A stretch of DNA of 64,000 nt from Methylibium rhizosphaerae (GTDB lineage Bacteria; Pseudomonadota; Gammaproteobacteria; Burkholderiales; Burkholderiaceae_C). Location of the stretch: the NCBI RefSeq assembly GCF_006386545.1, contig NZ_SWAR01000024.1, positions 26,322 through 90,321 on the forward strand. Direction: 5' to 3'. Positions 8,016 to 18,245 of this stretch are shown one piece after another. The position numbers and the translations under genes were made by a program. The notes beneath the pieces are model-generated. The model was given only the letters and a program-made list of their open reading frames with translations, was not told where the DNA came from and did not search any database. The first letter of the stretch is position 1; the number at the start of each line of letters is the position of its first letter.

Positions 8016-9000
8016 AGGTCCCCTTCCTCCACTGCCGTTCGACCTGCCCGTGCCCTCGCTGGGCGACTGGCGTCACGGCAACACCGGCACCGAAGGCGTG
8101 TGGCGTTTTGCCTCGGCGCAACCCGGGCCGAACGTGCTGGTCACCGCGCTGGTTCATGGCAACGAGCTGTGCGGCGCCTGGGCCCTGCTGGCCGCGCTGG
8201 AGGTGAAGCTGCGACCGCAGCGCGGCTCGCTGACGCTGGCCTTCTGCAATCTCGAGGCCTTCGACCGCTTCGACCAGCGGTCGCCGGATGCTTCTCGTTT
8301 TGTCGATGAAGACCTGAATCGCGTGTGGGGCCCGGGCCTGGTCGATGCGCCCGCCAGCAGTGCCGAGCGGCGCCGGGCGAGACAGCTGTTGCCGTGGGTG
8401 GAGCAGGCCGACTGGCTGCTCGACCTGCATTCGATGCACGAGCCCGGCGAGCCCTTGCTGCTGACCGGCCTGCTGCCGCGCAACATCGAGCTGGCCCGCG
8501 AACTGGGCGCGCCGCGCTGCGTGATCGTCGATGCCGGGCACCGCGACGGCCGGCGCCTGCGCGACCACGGCCGGTTCGGCAGCGCCGATGACGGCACCTC
8601 GCGGGCGCTGCTGGTCGAATGCGGCCACCACGGAGCGCTGTCCAGCCGCGACGTGGCGCTCGACATGCTGGCGCGCTTTCTGGCGGCCAGCGGAGTGGTG
8701 GCGCCGTCCGCCTTGCCGCCCTCATGGCGCCTGCCGGCGCCGGGCCGGCAGGCGGTGCTGACGGTGACCGACGCGCTGGTTGCCGCGAGCCTCGACGTGC
8801 GGTTCGCCGAGCCCTGGCGCAACGGCCAGCGTGTCGCCGAAGCCGGCACCGTGCTCGGCTGGGACGCCGGCACACCGCTGACGACGCCCTATGCGGACTG
8901 CACGCTGGTGATGCCGTCGCTGCGGCAGCTGCGCGTGGGCGTCACCGTGATGCGCCTGGCCCGCGAGACGCCTGCGTCGCAGCCGGCCTCAACCGCCTGA
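8008..9000 (+). CDS. Succinylglutamate desuccinylase/aspartoacylase-family deacylase
   Basis: 330 residues. Zinc-site motifs of the AstE/AspA family are visible: VHGNELCG (H-x-x-E ligands), FVDEDLNRVW and LLDLHSMHEPGE (third His). The family removes acyl groups from N-acyl amino acids such as succinylglutamate or acetylaspartate in the cytoplasm. The start ATG overlaps the Bug receptor end by 8 bp. Context is a receptor-deacylase-LysR cassette and not an arginine succinyltransferase (ast) operon, so AstE itself is unlikely. The substrate is unknown. Its end overlaps creD tail-to-tail by 12 bp. Confidence 0.87.
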   Translation: MNEGPLPPLPFDLPVPSLGDWRHGNTGTEGVWRFASAQPGPNVLVTALVHGNELCGAWALLAALEVKLRPQRGSLTLAFCNLEAFDRFDQRSPDASRFVDEDLNRVWGPGLVDAPASSAERRRARQLLPWVEQADWLLDLHSMHEPGEPLLLTGLLPRNIELARELGAPRCVIVDAGHRDGRRLRDHGRFGSADDGTSRALLVECGHHGALSSRDVALDMLARFLAASGVVAPSALPPSWRLPAPGRQAVLTVTDALVAASLDVRFAEPWRNGQRVAEAGTVLGWDAGTPLTTPYADCTLVMPSLRQLRVGVTVMRLARETPASQPASTA

Positions 9001-10434
9001 CGCGGCGGCATCGCGCCCGAGCAGCGCATACCAGTCCACCCGCCGCGTGAGCACCATCACCGCACCGAGCACGCCGAACAGCAGCAGCGACCCCATCACG
9101 AGGGCGGTCTGCTCCATCTGCAGCAGCACGTAGAGCACGCCGTACAGCAGCGCAGCCCCGCCGCCGAACAGGCCGCCGGCACGCCAGCCGCCCAGCACGT
9201 GCGCGCCGTAGTAGCCCAGCAGGGCCACCACACCGGCACTGGCCGCGGCATAGGCCCATGCGAAAGCCAGGTGCTCCGACAGGCTGAGCAGCAGCAGGAA
9301 GAACAGGGTGAGCGCCGCTCCCACCAGCGCGTACTGGATCGGATGCACCTTCACGCGACCCAGCACCTCGCACATCGCGACGATGGCGAAGGTGAGGGCG
9401 ATGAACAGCAGGCCGTACTTGGTGGCGCGGTCGCTCAGCGAATAGGCGTTCACCGGGTCGATGAAGGCGACATCGAGGGTTTCGACACAGCCCCTGGGCT
9501 TCTGCCCGGCGGCGGCTTCGGCCGCCGCCGCGGCCCAGCGTTCCACGTTGTACGGGTTGGCGGCCGCGTTGCCGGCGGGCGCGCACAGCTCCGCGCCACG
9601 CGTGTAGTCCTGCGCGGCGGTGGTGGCCAGCGACGAGACGCGCCAGGTGGCGGAAAACCCGTCGCTGCGGACCTCGCGTTCGGCCGGCAGGAACCGCCCG
9701 CCGAAGCTGGGGTGCGGCCAGTCGGAGCGCAGCTGCACCAACGTCGTGTCGGCCACCGGGGCGATCGCGAGCTCTGCGGTGCCCACCAGTTCGAGCGTCA
9801 GGTCGGCGGTGAGCGCGGTGCCCGGCGCCGGCGCCTCGGCCAGCGATCCCGACCCGGCCAGCACGCTGTGGAAACCTCGCGGGTAGCTGCCATGGAAGGT
9901 GCCGGGCAGCACCGGGCGGCTGCTGCCGTTGGCCCGCACCTGGGCGAGCCGGATGCCGCGGGCATCGTTCAAGGCCACCATCAGGATCGGCTCGCCGCAG
10001 GCCAGGCGCGAGCCGGCATGCTCGCGCTGCGCCACCAGCGGCGCAAGGCTGGCCCATTGCGCCTGCAGGGTGGCCTTGGTGGCATAGGCGTTGACCTTGA
10101 ACAGGCCGCGATAGCGCGGCTCCAGCGCAGCGCTGGCGTCGATGTGCAGCCGCGTGGGCGCCAGCGACAGGCGGAACTCGCGCTTGTCGGTGGTCACGCG
10201 CCTGTCCTTGCCTTCGCCGACGGTGGTGTCCCATTCCTCGACGCACGAGCGGTGCAGCACCGGGCCGAGCAGGGCCTGGCGGCCGGCCAGGCGGGTTTCG
10301 ACGCTGCGTTCGGCTTCATGCTGGCGGCCCTGGCGTTCGTCGACGATGCCGCCGATGCGCGCCAGCGCAGCGCACAGCAGCAAGGTGATGCCGCCCACCG
10401 CCAGCGCCTTGAAAAGGTAAGGACGTGACTTCAT
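8989..10434 (-). CDS. creD: Inner membrane protein CreD
   Basis: 481 residues from ATG 10434 (GGAG upstream; the frame extends further upstream without a sensible start). One N-terminal membrane helix, a large periplasmic domain, and a C-terminal bundle of four to five helices (AFIDPVNAYSLSDRATKYG precedes it) match the CreD/CetD family. CreD is the main output of the CreBC system in several Gram-negatives and is tied to envelope stress, beta-lactam and colicin tolerance. It is the last gene of creB-creC-creD, about 95 bp after creC. No creA is visible. Confidence 0.92.
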   Translation of the reverse strand: MKSRPYLFKALAVGGITLLLCAALARIGGIVDERQGRQHEAERSVETRLAGRQALLGPVLHRSCVEEWDTTVGEGKDRRVTTDKREFRLSLAPTRLHIDASAALEPRYRGLFKVNAYATKATLQAQWASLAPLVAQREHAGSRLACGEPILMVALNDARGIRLAQVRANGSSRPVLPGTFHGSYPRGFHSVLAGSGSLAEAPAPGTALTADLTLELVGTAELAIAPVADTTLVQLRSDWPHPSFGGRFLPAEREVRSDGFSATWRVSSLATTAAQDYTRGAELCAPAGNAAANPYNVERWAAAAAEAAAGQKPRGCVETLDVAFIDPVNAYSLSDRATKYGLLFIALTFAIVAMCEVLGRVKVHPIQYALVGAALTLFFLLLLSLSEHLAFAWAYAAASAGVVALLGYYGAHVLGGWRAGGLFGGGAALLYGVLYVLLQMEQTALVMGSLLLFGVLGAVMVLTRRVDWYALLGRDAAASGG

Positions 10435-10528
10435 TCGCTCCGGCTCCCGGGAGTTGTTGGAGCCTGCAGCGTCGCAACGCCGCGTGAGCGGAGCGCGAAG
10501 TTTGTGAAGCGAGCGTGAAGCGGCCGGC

Positions 10529-11974
10529 TCAGGGCGCCGTGAACTGCAGCCGCGCACGCCAGCCCGGCTGCGCCGGCTCGCCGCTCCACGTGCCGCCGTG
10601 CAGTGCCATCACCTGCTGCACGATCGCAAGGCCCAGCCCGCTGCTCTTGGGCGCATGGTCGCCGGGCCTGGGGGTCGAATAGAAGCGCTGGCCGAGCTGC
10701 GCCCGCGCGTAGTCGGGCACGCCGGGGCCATGGTCGCGCAGCGTGAAGCTGCCGTCGGAGCCCACCGCCACCTCCAGCTCGCTGCCCTCGGGTGCGAAGT
10801 CCAGGGCATTGGCGAAGAGGTTGGTCATCGCCAGCGTGATGAGCTCGGCATCGCCGTGCACTTCGATGCCGGGGTCGGGCGGCGACAGCCAGCGCAGGCC
10901 GATGCGGCGCTGGTCGGCACGGGCGTGCAGCGCATCCCAGGCCTGCAGGGCGCAGCGGCTGAGCGACACCGGGCCGGCATGCTCGAGCGCGCGCCGGCCC
11001 TCGAGCTTCGACAGCTCCAGCAGACGGTCGACCAGCAGCCGCAGGCGTTCGCCCTGTTCCTCGATCTGGCGGGCAAAGGTTTCGCGATCGGCGTCGGGCA
11101 GCGGGTCGCGCAGCAGCTCGGCCGCGCCGCGGATGGCGGCCAGCGGGCTCTTGAGCTCATGGGTCAGCGCACGCACCGTGTGTTCGAGCTGCTCGCGCCC
11201 GTCGAGGCGCGTGCGCATGGCGTCCATGGCCTTGGCCAGCTCGCCGAGTTCGCCCGACAGGGCCGGCACCTCGATGCGGCGGCCGCCGCTGTCGACCTGC
11301 TGTGCATAGCGCCGCAGCCGCCGGATCGACCACACCAGCCAGCCGGTGACGGCCACGCCGATGGCCAGCGACAGGCCCAGCAGCCAGGCGCCAGCCACCA
11401 GGATCTTGCGCTCGGCGCGGTCGATGAAGGGCTGCACCGTGGCCACCGGCTTGGCCACCGTGAGCACGCCGATCACCTGGCCTTCATGGCGCACCGGCGC
11501 CGCCACGTACATGACCGAGCTGCGGTCGTCGGCCTGCACCTCGCGGGTGGCGCGCGCACCGTATTCGCCGCGCAGGGTGAGCGCCACGTCACGCCAGCGC
11601 GAGTAGTCGGCGCCGACCGCGCTGCCCTGGCGGGCCCCGGCGTCGAAGACCACGCGACCGCGCGCGTCGGTGACGTAGATGCGGAAGTCGAGGCTGCGCT
11701 TGGCCAGCCCCCAGATCCTTGCGTCGATGGGACGCGCGGCGTAGTCGCGCACACGCTCGGCAAACCGCGACTGCTCCAGCGTGGCGCCCTCGGGCAGCGC
11801 GGCCAGGTCGTCGGCCACCTGCTCGGCCAGCAGGTTGGCGGTGTCCACCAGCACGTCTTCCATCACCTCGCGCACGCTGGGCTTCACCTCGGCGACGAAC
11901 ACCCGCAGCACGAAAAACGCCGCGAGCCCGGTGATGAGGAAGAAGCCCAGCAGCAGGCGCACGCCGAGTTTCAT
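10529..11974 (-). CDS. creC: Sensor histidine kinase CreC
   Basis: 481 residues. An N-terminal membrane helix (about 5-27) is followed by a periplasmic domain with YVTDARGRVVFDA, a second helix near 190-215, HAMP, the H-box ALTHELKSPLAAIRG, the N-box MTNLFANALDF and GLGLAIVQQ. This order matches CreC, the sensor of the carbon-source responsive/envelope CreBC system. Its start region is the last of three tandem copies of a 29-bp unit (see the repeat entry), so the ATG at 11974 is coupled to a preceding mini-ORF by ATGA. Confidence 0.93.
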   Translation of the reverse strand: MKLGVRLLLGFFLITGLAAFFVLRVFVAEVKPSVREVMEDVLVDTANLLAEQVADDLAALPEGATLEQSRFAERVRDYAARPIDARIWGLAKRSLDFRIYVTDARGRVVFDAGARQGSAVGADYSRWRDVALTLRGEYGARATREVQADDRSSVMYVAAPVRHEGQVIGVLTVAKPVATVQPFIDRAERKILVAGAWLLGLSLAIGVAVTGWLVWSIRRLRRYAQQVDSGGRRIEVPALSGELGELAKAMDAMRTRLDGREQLEHTVRALTHELKSPLAAIRGAAELLRDPLPDADRETFARQIEEQGERLRLLVDRLLELSKLEGRRALEHAGPVSLSRCALQAWDALHARADQRRIGLRWLSPPDPGIEVHGDAELITLAMTNLFANALDFAPEGSELEVAVGSDGSFTLRDHGPGVPDYARAQLGQRFYSTPRPGDHAPKSSGLGLAIVQQVMALHGGTWSGEPAQPGWRARLQFTAP

Positions 11975-12003
11975 GAGGCGTTACTCCGTTGCTCGAGTTT
12001 CAC
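11971..12003 (-). CDS. Mini-ORF 2 in creB-creC junction (10 codons)
   Basis: GTG at 12003, product (M)KLEQRSNAS, stop TGA overlapping the creC ATG. A GGAG sits 9 nt before the GTG. It is visible as a perfectly framed element; whether it is translated as such is unknown. It may act only as a relay for ribosomes moving from creB to creC. Confidence 0.45.
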   Translation of the reverse strand: MKLEQRSNAS

Positions 12004-12032
12004 GAGGCGACGCTCCGTTGCTCCAGCTTCAT
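12000..12032 (-). CDS. Mini-ORF 1 in creB-creC junction (10 codons)
   Basis: ATG at 12032 overlapping the creB stop (ATGA), product MKLEQRSVAS, stop overlapping the GTG of mini-ORF 2. Its first codons match the creC N-terminus (MKL), so it looks like a duplicated creC start. Confidence 0.45.
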   Translation of the reverse strand: MKLEQRSVAS

Positions 12033-12730
12033 GACGCCGGAAGCTCCAGCGAATACCCCAGCCCCCGATGCGTGACGATGGGATCGAGCTCCGGCTTCAC
12101 CTCGCGCAGCTTGGCGCGCAGCGTCTTGACGTGCGTGTCCACCGTGCGGTCGCCGCTGTCGGCGTCGGCGCCCCACACCGCGTCGAGCAGCGACTCGCGG
12201 CTGTGGATGCGTCCGGGTGAACGCAGCAGCACCCGCAGCAGGCCGAGCTCGCGACGCGTGAGCGACAACGGCTGGCCGGCATACCGCACCCGCGAGCCGG
12301 CTTCGTCGAGCTCGAACAGCCCGTGTGGCGGCGCGACCGGCGAGGCGGTCGCGCGTGCACGCCGCAACAGCGCGCGCACCCTGGCCACCAGCTCGCGGGG
12401 ACTGAAGGGCTTGGCGACGTAGTCGTCGGCACCCAGCTCGAGCCCGAGCACGCGGTCGGTCTCGTCGCTGCGTGCGGTGAGCAGCACGATGGGCAGGGCC
12501 GGCTGCTCCTGCCGCAGCGTGCGGCACAGGTCGAGCCCGCTGCCGTCGGGCAGCCCCACGTCGAGCAAGGCCACGTCGGCTGCTCCGCTGCGCAGCTGCT
12601 CCGCGGCCTCGCGCACCAGCAGCACGTGCCGCACGGCGAACCCGTCGCGCTCGAGCGCATAGGCAACGGTGCGCGCGATGGCCGGGTCGTCTTCGAGCAG
12701 CAGCACGCAAGGCGGCGAAGGAGGCGTCAT
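12029..12730 (-). CDS. creB: OmpR-family response regulator CreB
   Basis: 233 residues. The receiver domain has the acidic pair ED near residues 13-14, the phospho-acceptor Asp57 in LLDVGLPDGSG, the switch Thr in LLTARSD, and Lys in YVAKPFS. The C-terminal winged helix (about 140-228) contains LTRRELGLLRVLL and the recognition region DRTVDTHVKTLRAKL. It activates creD-type genes in the CreBC regulon. First gene of the creBCD operon; its stop overlaps the first mini-ORF by ATGA. Confidence 0.93.
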   Translation of the reverse strand: MTPPSPPCVLLLEDDPAIARTVAYALERDGFAVRHVLLVREAAEQLRSGAADVALLDVGLPDGSGLDLCRTLRQEQPALPIVLLTARSDETDRVLGLELGADDYVAKPFSPRELVARVRALLRRARATASPVAPPHGLFELDEAGSRVRYAGQPLSLTRRELGLLRVLLRSPGRIHSRESLLDAVWGADADSGDRTVDTHVKTLRAKLREVKPELDPIVTHRGLGYSLELPAS

Positions 12731-12934
12731 GGCGCGGATGCTATCGGCTCCGGCAGGCGCACCGGCATTCCGTCACGGCGGCGCCTGGCCTCGAGGCAGC
12801 GAGCGTGCAGCACTGCGCGGGATGGCGCTGCCCCGGGTAACAGGAAATCAAGCGGCTGCCCTGGCGCCCGATACACCGGTCAACGCGCAGCACGAACCGG
12901 TTGCGCGGTCCCGTGTTGTCAAAGAGGCCCTGCC

Positions 12935-13450
12935 ATGCAGTACCCGCCCGCCTTGCGCCTGTTGCCGTTGTTCGCAGCGTTGCTGCTGCCGCCCTGCGCC
13001 GGCTTCGCGCAAGCCCATGCCGAAGGCGGCGAGGGGGCTGCGCAGTGGTGGCTGAGCAGCGGCTTCTGGTCGCACCACACGCGCCGGGCCGATCGCTACC
13101 AGCAGAACAACACCGGCATCGGATTCGAGTGGCACGGCGGCGGCCACTGGCAGGACTGGCAACTGAACGCCGGCCACTACCGCAACTCGCGCAACCGCCC
13201 GAGCAACTACGTGCAGGCGGGCTGGATGCCGCTGTGCCTCGATCTGCCGGCAGACTTTTCGCTGCATGCCGGCGCCAGCGTGGGCGTGGTCAACGGCTAT
13301 CCGCGCATGAAGGGCGGCGGCTACTTCCCGACGTTCGTGCCGGCGCTGTCGCTGCAGTGGCAGCGCCTGGGGCTCAACCTCGTCTACATCCCGTCGGTCG
13401 GGACGGTGGATGGCGCGTTCGCACTGCAGCTGAAGGCCCGGCTGCTGTAG
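12935..13450 (+). CDS. Predicted outer-membrane beta-barrel protein of unknown function
   Basis: 171 residues with a signal peptide (cleavage near FAQA). The mature part has alternating aromatic/polar strands (WWLSSGFWSHH, GIGFEWHGGGH, WQLNAGHYRNS, LSLQWQRLGLNLVYIP) and ends in a short strand LQLKARLL. Asn/His-rich loops and the small size recall small lipid A-modifying barrels, but I cannot identify the family. It lies divergent from creB with 200 bp between, and could be a CreBC target; that is speculation. Confidence 0.7.
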   Translation: MQYPPALRLLPLFAALLLPPCAGFAQAHAEGGEGAAQWWLSSGFWSHHTRRADRYQQNNTGIGFEWHGGGHWQDWQLNAGHYRNSRNRPSNYVQAGWMPLCLDLPADFSLHAGASVGVVNGYPRMKGGGYFPTFVPALSLQWQRLGLNLVYIPSVGTVDGAFALQLKARLL

Positions 13451-13473
13451 GAGGCCGCCGGGTCCTGCTCCAG

Positions 13474-15355
<1,882 letters not shown>

Positions 15356-15626
15356 GGGAGGCGCCCATCATAGGTGCGCTGATGCACCGCGGCAGCCTCG
15401 GGCGGTGCGCTGCAGGGCCCACGGGGAAACCCCAACCGCTGCTTTGGAAACGGCGCAGATACAACACTTTCCGCGCGAAGTTGCCAAACGGGCTAGCGCA
15501 CTCGCGTGAGCTTTACCACATAATCCGGCTCCTGTGTCTGGTAGCCGCGCCTTCTCTGGAAATAGGTCCCGATGGGTTGAGCTCCACATGGTTCTCTGTT
15601 CAGGTTTCTAGGAAAGGCGCTCATCC

Positions 15627-16079
15627 ATGGGCAACAAACTCTACGTAGGCAACCTTGCCTACAGCGTGCGTGACGAAGAGCTGCAGCAAGCGTTCTCGCA
15701 GTTCGGTTCGGTCACCTCGGCCAAGGTCATGATGGACCGCGACACTGGCCGCTCGAAAGGTTTCGGATTCGTTGAAATGGGCTCGGACTCCGAAGCTCAG
15801 TCGGCCATCGAAGGCATGAACGGCCAGCCCCTGTCCGGCCGTGCCATCGTCGTCAACGAAGCCCGCCCCCGTGAAGAGCGTCCGGGCGGCTTCCGTGGTC
15901 CGTACGGTGGCGGCGGTGGTGGTGGCGGCGGCGGCTTCGGCGGCGGCCGTCGCGAAGGCGGCGGTGGCGGCGGCTACGGCGGCGGCGGTGGTCGCAGCGG
16001 TGGCGGCGGCTACGGCGGTGGTGGCGGCGGCCGCAGCGGCGGTGGCGGCTACGGCGGCGGCGGTCGCGGCGGCTACTGA
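15627..16079 (+). CDS. Glycine-rich RRM RNA-binding protein
   Basis: 150 residues. One RRM spans residues 3-80: RNP2 is KLYVGNL and RNP1 is KGFGFVEM. A C-terminal tail of about 60 residues is almost all Gly with Tyr, Arg and Ser (YGGGGG, GRSGGGG repeats). The architecture matches the bacterial cold-inducible Rbp family and glycine-rich plant RNA-binding proteins. It probably acts as an RNA chaperone. AGGAAAGG lies before ATG 15627 and the upstream non-coding stretch is about 270 bp, long enough for a cold-responsive leader. A good terminator follows. Confidence 0.92.
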   Translation: MGNKLYVGNLAYSVRDEELQQAFSQFGSVTSAKVMMDRDTGRSKGFGFVEMGSDSEAQSAIEGMNGQPLSGRAIVVNEARPREERPGGFRGPYGGGGGGGGGGFGGGRREGGGGGGYGGGGGRSGGGGYGGGGGGRSGGGGYGGGGRGGY

Positions 16080-16105
16080 TCAGCCGGCAAGTCTGCAAGA
16101 AAGAA

Positions 16106-16135
16106 GGCGGTGGCCGAGAGGCTCACCGCCTTTTT
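16106..16135 (+). terminator. Rho-independent terminator after RRM protein gene
   Basis: GGCGGTG/CACCGCC stem (16106-16112 with 16124-16130), extended by GCC/GGC past one bulged T, GAGA loop, then TTTTTC. It lies 26 bp after the stop. Confidence 0.88.
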
Positions 16136-16151
16136 CATTGGGGTGCCTCCG

Positions 16152-16925
16152 TCAGGCCTCGCCCTGGCGCTTCTTGCGGCCTCGACCGGCCAGCACGCGG
16201 TCGAACAGGGCATTGGGCAGCAGGCGCAGCAGCTTGGCCACCACCCCCATCTGCCACGGAATGACGCGGTAGCTTGCGCCGGCTTCGATGGCGGCGAAGG
16301 CGCGGTCGGCAAATTCGTCCGGCGTCATGAGAAAGGGCATCGGGTAGGTGTTGCCGGCCGTCAGCGGCGTGGCCACATACCCCGGCACCACCGTGACGAC
16401 CTTGACCCCGAACGGGCGGCATTCGCCGCGCAGGCTTTCGCAGTAGCTCACCACCGCTGCCTTGCTGGCGCAGTAGGCGCCGTGGCCGGGCAGGCCTCGG
16501 ATCGCCGCCACGCTGGCAATACCCACCAGGGTGCCGCTGCGGCGCTCGCGCATCGGTTTCACGAAAGGGTGGAAGGTCGCGGCCACGCCCAGGTTGTTGG
16601 TCTCGAAGGTGGCGCGCATGACCTCGAGGTCTTCGTACTCCGCGGTGTCGATGCCCACGCTGATGCCTGCATTGGCGATCACGACGTCGGGCACGCCTTG
16701 CTTGGCGATGCAGTCGCGCGCCGCGGCAATGATGCTGTCGGGCTGGCGCACGTCGGCGGCGTAGACGCCCACGCGTTCGGCGGCGAAGCCCTGGGTCTGC
16801 GCCCAGCTCGCGATGTCGCCGGTGCGCCGCGCCACCAGGGCAAGCCGGTAGCCGGCCTGATAGAAGCGCGCCGCGAGCGCTTGCCCGATGCCGCTGGAGG
16901 CGCCGGTGATGAGGACCAGTTTCAT
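16152..16925 (-). CDS. Short-chain dehydrogenase/reductase
   Basis: 257 residues. The Rossmann motif TGASSGIG lies near residues 7-14, NAG near 87-89 (VIANAGIS), and the catalytic Ser, Tyr and Lys appear in GIASVA and YCASKAA. It is a classical SDR using NAD(P)H; the substrate is unknown. Its ATG overlaps the lptC stop by 4 bp (ATGA), so it is the terminal gene of the kdsD-kdsC-lptC operon, in the place where lptA usually sits. A part in envelope lipid or sugar metabolism is suggested only by this position. Confidence 0.88.
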   Translation of the reverse strand: MKLVLITGASSGIGQALAARFYQAGYRLALVARRTGDIASWAQTQGFAAERVGVYAADVRQPDSIIAAARDCIAKQGVPDVVIANAGISVGIDTAEYEDLEVMRATFETNNLGVAATFHPFVKPMRERRSGTLVGIASVAAIRGLPGHGAYCASKAAVVSYCESLRGECRPFGVKVVTVVPGYVATPLTAGNTYPMPFLMTPDEFADRAFAAIEAGASYRVIPWQMGVVAKLLRLLPNALFDRVLAGRGRKKRQGEA

Positions 16926-17632
16926 GGCGCGGCTTCCTTCGGTGCGGCAGCCTGCGGCGCGATGCTGCCCTTCACCCGGCCGGTCAGCACGGCGGTCTGC
17001 GTCAGGTGGTCGTACTCGAGGCTGTCGGCGCGGATCTCGCTGCGCCCGCTGATGATCGTGACCGGCAGGTGCGAGCGCACCCGCTCGGTGTCGGTGAACA
17101 GGTGCAGGAACTCGCCGCGGAATTCGAACGCCTCCCCGGAGGGCGCGCCAGGGGGCGGCTCGCGCAGCACCCGGGCCGCGCCGATCAGCTGCACCTCGCT
17201 CATGTCGCCGTTGGCGAGCGCCCGTTTCGCGCTGGCGGTGGAAACCAGGCCCTTCGGATCGACCGCGCGCAGGCGCACGTCGTCGATCTCCAGCGTGTCG
17301 GTGTCGGGGTAGTGGCGCAGCGCCTCGCCTTCGACCTTGGCGCTGGGCGCGCCGTCGGCCAGGAAGCGCTGCATCGAGAACTTTTGCATCTCGTAGTCGG
17401 GCACGTGGCGCGGCGGCGCCGACGGCCGCTCGGGGTCGGGCACCGGCGTGTTCTTGACCAGCCACCAGGTGGCCGCGGCCAGCAAGGCCATCAGCACCGC
17501 CGGCAGCGACACGGCAATGTTTTCCCAGACCCGCACATGCCAGGGCCCGGCCCGGCGGCGGCGCTGCGTGGGCGGCGTGAGCGGAGCCAGCGGCTCCAGC
17601 TCGGCCAGCGGGATGCTGTCTTGCACCGTCAT
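16922..17632 (-). CDS. lptC: LPS export periplasmic/inner-membrane protein LptC
   Basis: 236 residues. One N-terminal membrane helix (about 38-60: VSLPAVLMALLAAATWWLV) is followed by an LptC/OstA-like beta-jellyroll (YEMQKFSMQRF, VEGEALRHYPDTDTLEI, IRADSLEYDHLTQTAVLTGRVKG). It links the LptBFG transporter to LptA in the periplasm. Longer than E. coli LptC (191 residues), as usual in beta-proteobacteria. 4-bp overlaps on both sides with kdsC and the SDR gene show tight coupling. Confidence 0.9.
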   Translation of the reverse strand: MTVQDSIPLAELEPLAPLTPPTQRRRRAGPWHVRVWENIAVSLPAVLMALLAAATWWLVKNTPVPDPERPSAPPRHVPDYEMQKFSMQRFLADGAPSAKVEGEALRHYPDTDTLEIDDVRLRAVDPKGLVSTASAKRALANGDMSEVQLIGAARVLREPPPGAPSGEAFEFRGEFLHLFTDTERVRSHLPVTIISGRSEIRADSLEYDHLTQTAVLTGRVKGSIAPQAAAPKEAAP

Positions 17633-18216
17633 GCCCTGGGCGACGTGGAACCGTCGTCCAGCGTGACGAGGTGGCCGTGCAGCAGCTCGGCATAGCGGCC
17701 GGCCGCCACCAGCAGCAGGTCGCAGAACTCGCGCGCCGCGCCGTAGCCGCTTTCGGCCCGCGTGACGTGATGAACCGCCGCCTTCACTTCGGCATGCGCC
17801 TGCGGCGGCGCGGCAGCAAAGGCGGCCCGCACCAGGAGCGGCAGGTCGGGCCAGTCGTCGCCGATGGCCGCCATTTCATGCCAGCCGAGGCCGAGCTGGC
17901 CCATGAGCTGCTGGGCCGCTGCCAGCTTGTCGTGCACGCCGTACACCGCGTGCGCGATCTTGAGGTCGGCCATGCGCCGGCGCACCGCGGGCGCGTCGCG
18001 ACCGGTGATGACGATGGGCGTGATGCCGCCTTGCGCCAGCAGCTTGAGGCCGTGGCCGTCGAGGGTGCAGAAGGCCTTGAAGCCTTCGCCGGCTTCACCG
18101 ATGTAGATGCGGCCGTCGGTCAGCACGCCGTCGACGTCGAAGATGGCGGCCTTGATGCCCTGCGCCTTGAGCAGCAGCGCAGGGTCGAACGAAAGCGTGG
18201 GCTGGAGCTCGCGCAT
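17629..18216 (-). CDS. kdsC: 3-deoxy-D-manno-octulosonate 8-phosphate phosphatase
   Basis: 195 residues, HAD superfamily type C0. Motif I FDVDGVLTDG is near residues 25-34, motif II Thr/Ser is in VITGRDAP, and motif III is IGDDWPD. It removes phosphate from KDO-8-P in CMP-KDO synthesis for lipopolysaccharide. Lies between kdsD and lptC, with a 29-bp gap to kdsD and a 4-bp overlap with lptC. Confidence 0.94.
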   Translation of the reverse strand: MRELQPTLSFDPALLLKAQGIKAAIFDVDGVLTDGRIYIGEAGEGFKAFCTLDGHGLKLLAQGGITPIVITGRDAPAVRRRMADLKIAHAVYGVHDKLAAAQQLMGQLGLGWHEMAAIGDDWPDLPLLVRAAFAAAPPQAHAEVKAAVHHVTRAESGYGAAREFCDLLLVAAGRYAELLHGHLVTLDDGSTSPRA

Positions 18217-18245
18217 GGTCGGTCGGTCGGAGTCGCTCGCGTGCC

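Larger units (their letters stand above)
11965..12038 (-). repeat. 29-bp tandem repeat triplicating the creC translation start
   Basis: Units at 11965-11993 and 11994-12022 match at 25 of 29 bases, and a third partial copy follows at 12023-12038. Read on the minus strand, each full unit carries a GGAG, a start codon (ATG or GTG) and the codons for (M/V)KL, and ends in a TGA that overlaps the next start. The result is creB, two 10-codon mini-ORFs and creC joined by three successive 4-bp overlaps (ATGA, GTGA, ATGA). Confidence 0.9.

Noticed and set aside
15907..16075. Gly-codon-rich tandem sequence that could be taken for a satellite
   Set aside because: It is the coding sequence of the glycine-rich tail of the RRM protein, with a normal frame and stop.
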